Below, piece after piece: positions 7,224 to 12,934 of a DNA stretch of 12,934 bases. Numbering within the stretch: the first letter of the stretch is position 1; each line of letters starts with the position of its first letter. The notes beneath the pieces were generated by a model. The model was not told where the DNA came from. It searched no databases and worked only from the letters and a program-made list of their open reading frames with translations. This DNA comes from an uncultured Lachnospiraceae bacterium (GTDB lineage: Bacteria; Bacillota; Clostridia; Lachnospirales; Lachnospiraceae). A program made the position numbers and the translations under genes. Where the stretch lies: the NCBI GenBank assembly GCA_902766655.1, contig CACXEL010000139.1, positions 1 through 12,934 of the forward strand, in the 5' to 3' direction.

Positions 7224-8153
7224 ATGAAAAACCAGAGGCAGCATATCAGGAAACGCCTTCTGGCGTCTGTGTTCGTGCTTATCGGCGTCACGATCGTCGT
7301 TTTTGCGCTGATCCGCCTTGGCAACGGCGATCCTGCCGCAATGATGGCGGGAGACCTTGCCACGCCGGAGGAGATAGAGGATTACCGGATCAGAATGGGG
7401 CTGGACAAGCCGCTGATCGTCCAGTATTTCACTTACATGGCAGGTCTGTTTAAAGGGGATCTTGGCTATTCTTATGTGTACAGCATGCCTGTGCGGGATG
7501 TCCTTGCGAAGCGAATGCCACAGACCCTGATGCTTTCCCTTACCGGCTTTGCCTGGTCTACTGTCTTTTCTATCGTTTTCGGTATTGTCGCCGGAACACA
7601 CCAGGGCTCCGGCGTCGATTTCGCGGCTATGTTCTTCGCAGTGCTCGGGCAGGCAATGTCCACCGTCTGGCTGGGATTCCTCCTGATCCTGATCTTCGGC
7701 GTGAAGCTTCATCTTCTGCCGATACAGGGCTTCGGTGGTATTGAGCACCTTATCATGCCGGGCTTATGCTGTGGTTTCGGCCAGGCAGCCAGTCAGACAA
7801 GGCTCATGAGATCGTCCATGGTGGACGTTATTCATGAGGATTATATTACCGCTACCAGGGCGCGGGGCATTTCCCGCAAAGTCACAAATATGAAGTACGC
7901 TTTGAGAAACGCAATGCTTCCTATCGTGACGAACATCGGCTTTGCCTTCGGAAAGCTCTTCGCGGGGTCCATCGTTGTGGAGAATATCTTCAACTGGCCG
8001 GGAATGGGAAACCTGATGGTGCAGGCCATCAATTCCAGAGACTACCAGCTGGTCCAGTCTATTCTTCTGATCTCTTCCGTCATGCTGGTCTTCGGAAATC
8101 TGCTGGCGGATCTTCTGTACACTGTTGTCGACCCGCGCATTTCTTTGAACTGA
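7224..8153 (+). CDS. Peptide-type ABC transporter permease (DppB/OppB-like)
   Basis: Integral membrane subunit of the importer, 309 residues, standard length for the DppB class. AAGGAG at 7213-7218 precedes the ATG by five bases. Residues about 9-29 form the first membrane segment (LLASVFVLIGVTIVVFALI). The extracytoplasmic loop that follows holds the family-typical GNGDPAAMMAG and LGLDKP-like (MGLDKPLIVQYF) patterns. Five more hydrophobic segments lie at roughly 98-120, 130-157, 168-190, 228-250 and 276-302. The EAA loop, which contacts the ATPase, is seen as YITATRARGISR with the conserved glycine at 215, followed by ALRNAMLP. The conserved C-terminal pattern ends in LLYTVVDPRI, as in DppB. 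It pairs with the DppC-like permease 25 bases downstream to form the membrane channel. Confidence 0.95.
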   Translation: MKNQRQHIRKRLLASVFVLIGVTIVVFALIRLGNGDPAAMMAGDLATPEEIEDYRIRMGLDKPLIVQYFTYMAGLFKGDLGYSYVYSMPVRDVLAKRMPQTLMLSLTGFAWSTVFSIVFGIVAGTHQGSGVDFAAMFFAVLGQAMSTVWLGFLLILIFGVKLHLLPIQGFGGIEHLIMPGLCCGFGQAASQTRLMRSSMVDVIHEDYITATRARGISRKVTNMKYALRNAMLPIVTNIGFAFGKLFAGSIVVENIFNWPGMGNLMVQAINSRDYQLVQSILLISSVMLVFGNLLADLLYTVVDPRISLN

Positions 8154-8178
8154 CAGCGGCAGGAAAGGAGTTTGACTT

Positions 8179-9033
8179 ATGAAGCTCAGTACCGTTCTCA
8201 GACGAATGAGAAAGAGCAAGCTTTTTATGATCGGATTCACTCTGCTTGTCATAATTTTCCTGGTCTGCGGAACCTCACATTTCTGGGTCGCCTGGGACGC
8301 GGAGCAAGCAGTGCTGAGATCACGACTTGCGCCGCCGGACTGGTTTGCCAACGGCCTGAAAGGACACCCCCTTGGATGTGATGCACTTGGAAGAGATATT
8401 CTGACAAGGCTTCTGGAAGGAGGATGGGTCTCTTTAAAGATCACGGTCCTGGTAACTGTCATCAGCATGATCATGGGCGCTTTTGTGGGGCTTGTCTGCG
8501 GATATTACGGCGGACGGGTCGACATGCTGGTCATGCGATGCTGTGATATTCTGCAGGCGATCCCCCAGCTGATGCTCGCCATCTGCGTAGTGGCAGTCAT
8601 GGGAACCAGCATGTTCAACCTCTTTTTTACCCTGAGCGTGACAGGCTGGATCGGGACTGCGCGTCTGGTCCGCGCCACTGTACTTGGTATGAAAAACAAG
8701 GAATTCATCTCTGCGTCCAGAGTGCTCGGAGCCACAGGAAAGAGAGTCCTCTGGAAGGAACTCTTTCCGAATACGCTGACTCCGCTTCTGATCTCCGCCT
8801 CCGGCCACTTCGGAGGAACCATACTGCTTGAGACATCCTTAAGCTATCTTGGCATGGGCGTTCCGGTGCCGACACCCTCCTGGGGCAACCTGATCTCCGA
8901 CGGACGCGACTATATCACTTCTGCACCGTGGGTCGTCATCGCCCCTGGCATCGCTCTGATGATCACGATTCTTGCGTTCAACTTCATGGGAGACGGCATA
9001 CGCGATGTCTTTGACCCGAAGAACACGAACTGA
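8179..9033 (+). CDS. Peptide-type ABC transporter permease (DppC/OppC-like)
   Basis: Second integral membrane subunit, 284 residues, usual DppC length. AAGGAG at 8165-8170 sits eight bases before the ATG. The first membrane segment is about residues 14-32. The family motif HPLGCDALGRDILTRLL follows, with Cys where Thr is usual, and then five further hydrophobic segments. The ATPase-contacting EAA region is EFISASRVLGATGKR with the conserved glycine at 184, followed by LFPNTLTPLLI. The C-terminal family signature is present as ETSLSYLGMGVPVPTPSWG and ends with NFMGDGIRDVFDPK. It is 13 bases from the first ATPase gene, so the operon is continuous. Confidence 0.95.
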   Translation: MKLSTVLRRMRKSKLFMIGFTLLVIIFLVCGTSHFWVAWDAEQAVLRSRLAPPDWFANGLKGHPLGCDALGRDILTRLLEGGWVSLKITVLVTVISMIMGAFVGLVCGYYGGRVDMLVMRCCDILQAIPQLMLAICVVAVMGTSMFNLFFTLSVTGWIGTARLVRATVLGMKNKEFISASRVLGATGKRVLWKELFPNTLTPLLISASGHFGGTILLETSLSYLGMGVPVPTPSWGNLISDGRDYITSAPWVVIAPGIALMITILAFNFMGDGIRDVFDPKNTN

Positions 9034-9034
9034 C

Positions 9035-9039
9035 GGAGG
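9035..9039 (+). promoter_or_regulatory. Ribosome binding site fixing the first ATPase start
   Basis: GGAGG lies directly after the stop of the permease gene and seven bases before ATG 9047. It rules out the in-frame ATG at 8972, which would read 25 codons back into the permease gene and add no family-like residues. Confidence 0.7.
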
Positions 9040-9046
9040 CAGCATC

Positions 9047-10054
9047 ATGAACGAAAAAACACGAAATGAGCATGATAACGGGGAACTCTTAAGAATCGAA
9101 GATCTCTATGTAGAGTACGTCTCCGGCGGTGCCGTTTCGAAGGCGGTAAATGGCCTGAACCTGACACTGAGCCGGGGAGAAGCCCTGGGACTCGTAGGTG
9201 AATCCGGCGCCGGAAAGACCACGACGGCCCTCTCCATCCTGCAGCTGCTCCCGGATCATGTAGGGTATATCCGAAAGGGAGATATCCTGTTTCACGGGGA
9301 GTCGATGCTGAAAAAGAAAGAAAAAGAACTGGACGAGATACGCGGGAAAAAGATCGGAATGGTCTTTGCGAATCCGCTGACCAGCCTGAACCCTGTCTTT
9401 ACAGTGGGTCACCAGATTGCCATGGGGTTGAAAAAACACCATAAGCTTACCGACAAACAGGCGGAAGAGGAGGCGGCAAAGCTTCTTGAAATGGTCGGCA
9501 TCGCCCGTTACCGTCTGAACGACTATCCCCACCAGTTTTCCGGCGGAATGCGTCAGCGCGTCGGTATTGCGGCGGCGCTCTCCTGCAATCCGGAGCTCCT
9601 GATCGCAGACGAGCCCACTACAGCTCTGGATGTGACTATTCAGGCTCAGATTCTGGAGATCATGAAAGATCTGGAACAGAAATACAACATGGCACTCATC
9701 ATGATCACGCATAATCTCGGCATCGTGGCGGAGCTCTGCCAGAAGGTGGCGATCATGTATGCAGGCGAGATCGTGGAGTATGGGACGGTGCAGGAAGTGT
9801 TTGAACATCCCGCACACTGGTATACCTATGGCATGCTGCATGCCATTCCGAAGCTCACAGGACCGAGGGAACCTCTGGAGCCGATTCCCGGAACCGTTGC
9901 CAATTCTCAGATGCTGCCGGGAGGATGCAAGTTTCACACCCGGTGCCGGCACTGTACGGTACAGTGCGAAAAGGAGATCCCGAAGCTGATGAAGATCAAT
10001 GACGACCATTACGCCGCCTGCTTTTCCGGTGTGGGCGTAAAGAAGGAGGACTGA
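9047..10054 (+). CDS. Peptide-type ABC transporter ATP-binding protein (DppD/OppD-like)
   Basis: First cytoplasmic ATPase of the importer, 335 residues. Walker A is GESGAGKTT with the lysine at residue 57, the signature is FSGGMRQRVG with the serine at 165, and Walker B is LLIADEPTTALD with D188 and catalytic E189. The H-loop histidine is in MITHNLGIV. The Q-loop is odd: where FQDP is expected the sequence is FANP, so the conserved glutamine is alanine at residue 108 and the aspartate is asparagine at 109; the following LTSLNPV is normal. The C-terminal oligopeptide-transporter domain carries cysteines at 294, 300, 303, 307 and 325, the spacing associated with an iron-sulphur cluster in some DppD proteins. 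It should form a heterodimer with the next gene product, whose start lies two bases after this stop codon. Confidence 0.95.
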   Translation: MNEKTRNEHDNGELLRIEDLYVEYVSGGAVSKAVNGLNLTLSRGEALGLVGESGAGKTTTALSILQLLPDHVGYIRKGDILFHGESMLKKKEKELDEIRGKKIGMVFANPLTSLNPVFTVGHQIAMGLKKHHKLTDKQAEEEAAKLLEMVGIARYRLNDYPHQFSGGMRQRVGIAAALSCNPELLIADEPTTALDVTIQAQILEIMKDLEQKYNMALIMITHNLGIVAELCQKVAIMYAGEIVEYGTVQEVFEHPAHWYTYGMLHAIPKLTGPREPLEPIPGTVANSQMLPGGCKFHTRCRHCTVQCEKEIPKLMKINDDHYAACFSGVGVKKED

Positions 10055-10056
10055 AC

Positions 10057-11043
10057 ATGCAGGAGCCTCTGGTAAGCGTAAGGGACCTGAAGGTCCATTT
10101 TGATGTCCCGGGCAAGGGAAAGCTCCACGCGGTGGATGGTGTCTCCTTTGACATCATGCCGAACGAGACAGTCGGTCTTGTGGGCGAGTCCGGCTGCGGA
10201 AAAAGCACTGTGGGAAACGCCCTGATCCGCCTTGTGAAGGCAACTTCCGGAGAAGTCATGTTCGACGGAAAAGAGATCCTGCATCTCGGGCAGAAGGAGA
10301 TGAATGAGGTCCGGAAAAAAATGCAGATCATTTTCCAGGATCCCTACTCCTCCCTGAATCCCAGAGAAACAGTCAGCGCCATTCTTGCGGATCCGTACCA
10401 GATCCATAAGCTTGCAAGGGGTGCAGAGCTGAAGGCGAAGGTGAAGGAAATGGCCAACTCCGTCGGCCTGGAGGATTATATCCTGGATAAGTTCCCGCAT
10501 GAGCTGGACGGAGGAAAGCGGCAGATGACCGGCATCGCCCGTGCGCTGGCACTGCAGCCGAAGTTTATTATCTGTGACGAACCGGTGTCAGCCCTGGACG
10601 TTTCCGTCCAGGCGACCATTATCAATCTTCTGATCGGGATGCAGCAGAAAATGGGACTGTCTTATCTTTTCATCTCCCACGACCTTAGCGTCGTCCGGCA
10701 CATTTCCAACCGGATCGCGGTCATGTACCTGGGACAGATCATCGAGTTTGCGGAAACGGACACGATCTTTTCCAATTGCATGCATCCGTATACGATCGCA
10801 CTGCTTTCTGCCGTACCGAAGGTGGATTTCCATGACAGGTCAAAACGTATCGTCCTGCAGGGAGATGTGCCGAGTCCGATCGATCCGGAGCCGGGCTGCC
10901 GCTTTGCGCCGCGCTGCCCCATGGCGCAGGAATGCTGCCGGAAGGAGAGCCCGGCGCTTAAAGAGATCGCACCAGGCCACAAGGTTGCCTGTCATTTCTG
11001 CAAAGAAGCAAGGCAGAGGATGCTTATATCCAGGGCAGGCTGA
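10057..11043 (+). CDS. Peptide-type ABC transporter ATP-binding protein (DppF/OppF-like)
   Basis: Second cytoplasmic ATPase, 328 residues. AAGGAGG (10043-10049) inside the end of the previous gene precedes the ATG by seven bases, and the two-base gap suggests translational coupling. Walker A is GESGCGKST with K49, the Q-loop is intact (FQDPYSSLNPR, Q94), Walker B is FIICDEPVSALDV with D174 and E175, and the H-loop is LFISHDLSV. The ABC signature reads LDGGKRQMTG, not LSGGQRQRIG, so aspartate 151 replaces the usual serine and lysine 154 the glutamine. My recollection is that related LDGG forms occur in some firmicute DppF-like proteins, so this may be a subfamily trait. The C-terminal domain has cysteines at 281, 287, 293/294 and 312, again a candidate iron-sulphur site. 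It is followed after 47 bases by the tandem MBL gene. Confidence 0.95.
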   Translation: MQEPLVSVRDLKVHFDVPGKGKLHAVDGVSFDIMPNETVGLVGESGCGKSTVGNALIRLVKATSGEVMFDGKEILHLGQKEMNEVRKKMQIIFQDPYSSLNPRETVSAILADPYQIHKLARGAELKAKVKEMANSVGLEDYILDKFPHELDGGKRQMTGIARALALQPKFIICDEPVSALDVSVQATIINLLIGMQQKMGLSYLFISHDLSVVRHISNRIAVMYLGQIIEFAETDTIFSNCMHPYTIALLSAVPKVDFHDRSKRIVLQGDVPSPIDPEPGCRFAPRCPMAQECCRKESPALKEIAPGHKVACHFCKEARQRMLISRAG

Positions 11044-11090
11044 ATTGTGCTGCGGACACCAGAATTTCGTTAGCTTCGGAGGATATATTT

Positions 11091-12934
11091 ATGAAACCAG
11101 TATTTCAGCACGAGACAAAAAGCCATGTCTGGAAGGACGCGGTCCTGCCTCTCGGCGAGCCCTGCCGGCACAACCGGTGGCTGAAGCGATTTCACTTCCG
11201 GGAGGATATCTGGAGTTTTTTTGAGAAGAGTTTTGACGGTCACGGAGACCCATGGATGCACCTGATCGTGGGACCGGAAAAAGCGCTTCTGATCGACAAT
11301 GGGTTCGGCATAGGAGATCTTAAGTCCGAGGTGGAGGAGATCATCGGGGACAAGCCTCTGTATGTGACAAATACGCATCCTTCCATCGACCACTCCAGGG
11401 GAAATTTCCAGTTTGACCGAGTGCATGTCATTGAGTATATGGTCCCGTACCTTGAAAAGGATGATCCGCACATGTGGGACAGACTGTATGATCCGGAGAC
11501 TGGAAAGGGGATCTGGCAGCCCTTTGACAGATCGGAGATCGTCCCGTTCCGAAAGTATGAGATCGTGGGGGTCCCGAATCATTTTGTTTTTGACCTCGGC
11601 GGCGGACACGAAGTGGAGCTGATCCATCTGCCGGGACACCACGCGGCGCACTGCGCGTTCCTGGACAGAAAAAACAGGATCCTTTTCGGCGGAGACAGCC
11701 TCCTGTTTATCTGTTCTGTGGATAAGGGCAACAACACCGGCATGCCCTATGATGAATATGGAACCGTGGAAGGGATCAGGAATGAGCTGGCGCAGCTGGT
11801 GAAGCGCATGGATGAGTTTGACTGCGTATTCATGAGTCATATGATCCTCGGTGAGGATAAGCGGATCGTCCGGGACCTCTATCAGGCATGCTGTGACGTC
11901 GTGGCGGATCCCGATTCGAATCAGTGGGAGCGGCAGCTGCCGGACGGGCGGGTCTTAAGGACGCGGTCTTATGGTACCATGGCGGTGGAATATGTAACGG
12001 AACGTGTGTACAAAAGTCAGATCACGCACGGAAAACCGACTTTCCAGCATGAATGGCAGAGCATGGAGTGGGGGAAGGCAATTATCCCTCTGGCTAAGCA
12101 TTACAGCTGCCACCCGTACGCACAGGTCTACCAGTTCCGGAAGAATATCTGGAGCATCCGGATCCGCACCGTCTGGTCCACGATTATCGTCGGGCCGGAG
12201 AGAGCAATGCTGATCGATACCGGGTACGGCGCTGGCGACATGAAGCAGCTGGTGAAGGAACTGACCGGCGGTATGGAACTGGTCGTCGTGAACACTCACA
12301 CCCACGGGGATCATACACTGGGTAACGTACAGTTTGACAAGGTGTACATGCATAAGTTCGCTGTCCCGACAATGCAGAAATATCAGGAGGAAAGGGATGA
12401 GCGGAAATGGCGCTACTACAACGAGCCGGTAAAGGCGCTGCAGCGCTTCATGAAAAACAATGGTGCCTTCGACGAGAAAGATATACAGCCGTTCCGGCCT
12501 TACGGGATAATCGGCTGTGAGAACCATACCATCTGGAATCTCGGCGGAGATCATGAGGTGGAACTGATCTACCTGCCCGGGCATGATTATGCAGGCTGCG
12601 TCTTTCTGGACAAAAAGAACAGGATCCTTTTCGGAGGCGATTCCCTTCTGTATGTCGCGGGCATGGGCGGCAGTCCGCAGACCGGCGGCAGGCCGCCGAA
12701 GATGCCTTACAGCGAATACGCCTGCGTGGAAGCTTTTCACAATGAACTTTCAGAGCTCGTGAAACGCATGGACGAATTTGACTGCATTTTCATGGGACAT
12801 ATGGTGCAGGGGGCGGACAAGCGTCTGGTGACCGATATGTACGAATGCACAAAGCGCATCATGGATGATCCGAAGGCAAACCCGTATGTTAATGTCCGGA
12901 AGAACTGCCTGAACCGGGTGGTGGCGTACGGACA
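11091..12934 (+). CDS. Tandem two-domain MBL-fold hydrolase (3' partial)
   Basis: Open reading frame of 614 codons that runs off the right edge without a stop. GGAGG at 11078-11082 lies eight bases before the ATG. It consists of two homologous metallo-beta-lactamase domains of about 310 residues, beginning KPVFQHE (residue 2) and KPTFQHE (residue 315). Domain 2 has a complete site: HTHGDH (H403, H405, D407, H408), GH at 498, D517 in FGGDS and H570 in MGHM. Domain 1 keeps H96, D100, H101, H183, D202 and H250, but its motif reads HPSIDH, with serine 98 in place of the second histidine. Shared segments include LLIDNGFGIG/MLIDTGYGAG, KNRILFGGDSLL and LVKRMDEFDC. By alignment with domain 1 and with the single-domain MBL protein at 2419, domain 2 is nearly complete, so the stop may lie soon after the window unless a third domain follows. 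There is no signal peptide, so it is cytoplasmic. Substrate unknown; its position after an importer suggests action on the imported compound. Confidence 0.88.
   Translation, partial: MKPVFQHETKSHVWKDAVLPLGEPCRHNRWLKRFHFREDIWSFFEKSFDGHGDPWMHLIVGPEKALLIDNGFGIGDLKSEVEEIIGDKPLYVTNTHPSIDHSRGNFQFDRVHVIEYMVPYLEKDDPHMWDRLYDPETGKGIWQPFDRSEIVPFRKYEIVGVPNHFVFDLGGGHEVELIHLPGHHAAHCAFLDRKNRILFGGDSLLFICSVDKGNNTGMPYDEYGTVEGIRNELAQLVKRMDEFDCVFMSHMILGEDKRIVRDLYQACCDVVADPDSNQWERQLPDGRVLRTRSYGTMAVEYVTERVYKSQITHGKPTFQHEWQSMEWGKAIIPLAKHYSCHPYAQVYQFRKNIWSIRIRTVWSTIIVGPERAMLIDTGYGAGDMKQLVKELTGGMELVVVNTHTHGDHTLGNVQFDKVYMHKFAVPTMQKYQEERDERKWRYYNEPVKALQRFMKNNGAFDEKDIQPFRPYGIIGCENHTIWNLGGDHEVELIYLPGHDYAGCVFLDKKNRILFGGDSLLYVAGMGGSPQTGGRPPKMPYSEYACVEAFHNELSELVKRMDEFDCIFMGHMVQGADKRLVTDMYECTKRIMDDPKANPYVNVRKNCLNRVVAYG
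11094..12934 (+). repeat. Internal gene duplication: two diverged MBL repeat units
   Basis: Unit 1 spans about 11094-12032 and unit 2 about 12033 to the edge. Similarity is still visible in DNA, for example AACAGGATCCTTTTCGG at 11673 and 12618, and GTGAA.CGCATGGA.GA.TTTGACTGC near 11800 and 12760. The repeats are clearly diverged elsewhere, so the duplication or fusion is old. Confidence 0.7.

Noticed and set aside
8972..9046. ATG at 8972 as start of the first ATPase
   Set aside because: It overlaps the permease gene by 62 bases; GGAGG before ATG 9047 and family length favour the later start.
9089..10009. Long minus-strand open frame (306 codons) opposite the first ATPase gene
   Set aside because: It mirrors a clearly recognisable ATPase, has no family motif and no ribosome binding site. 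The same applies to other minus-strand frames, for example 1058-1876, 7107-7748, 11070-11840 and 11955-12740.
5389..11043. Assigning dpp, opp, nik or app gene names and a peptide substrate
   Set aside because: The importer class is clear, but ligand specificity in this family cannot be read from motifs, so no gene symbol is given.
11091..12934. Reading the tandem MBL gene as two genes with a second start near residue 315
   Set aside because: The frame is continuous with no stop. No ribosome binding site precedes an ATG or GTG near 12033, and the next ATG (12050) lies inside the conserved FQHE region.

Overview
The window holds eleven protein-coding genes, all on the + strand and tightly packed. 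The first is open at the left edge and the last at the right edge. Strong AGGAGG-type ribosome binding sites, balanced-to-GC-rich coding sequence, a lipoprotein-type solute-binding protein and short intergenic gaps suggest a Gram-positive, low-to-mid-GC Firmicute, most likely a gut Clostridia/Lachnospiraceae-type genome. That assignment rests on general impression, not on a marker gene. I see no rRNA, tRNA, CRISPR array, IS element or phage gene, and no stretch over 300 bases without a gene.

Left block (1-5289): a serine esterase-like alpha/beta hydrolase (5' end outside the window), a second alpha/beta hydrolase with a large insertion, a metallo-beta-lactamase (MBL) fold hydrolase, and two unrelated-looking LysR-type regulators whose reading frames overlap by 19 bases. 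Gaps are 17-38 bases, so these five genes look like one transcript. None of the three hydrolases has an evident signal peptide, so they should act in the cytoplasm.

Junction (5290-5388): the only substantial break. It carries a perfect 14-bp inverted repeat with an 11-base loop (5294-5332) just upstream of an AT-rich promoter-like stretch. It is the best candidate operator for one or both LysR proteins.

Right block (5389-12934): a complete peptide-type (Dpp/Opp class) ABC importer: lipoprotein binding protein, two permeases and two ATPases. A GC-rich hairpin lies between the binding protein and the first permease. The block ends in a long protein of at least 614 residues made of two tandem MBL domains. 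The second has a full HxHxDH metal motif and the first has lost one histidine.

Taken together, the region reads as an import-and-hydrolyse cassette: an ABC system brings in a small peptide-like or other substrate, and several cytoplasmic hydrolases (two serine-type, two MBL-type with three MBL domains) act on it under LysR control. The substrate cannot be deduced from the sequence. The unusual points are the number of hydrolases around one transporter, the fused two-domain MBL protein with one degenerate metal site, and non-canonical residues in the Q-loop of one ATPase and the signature motif of the other.
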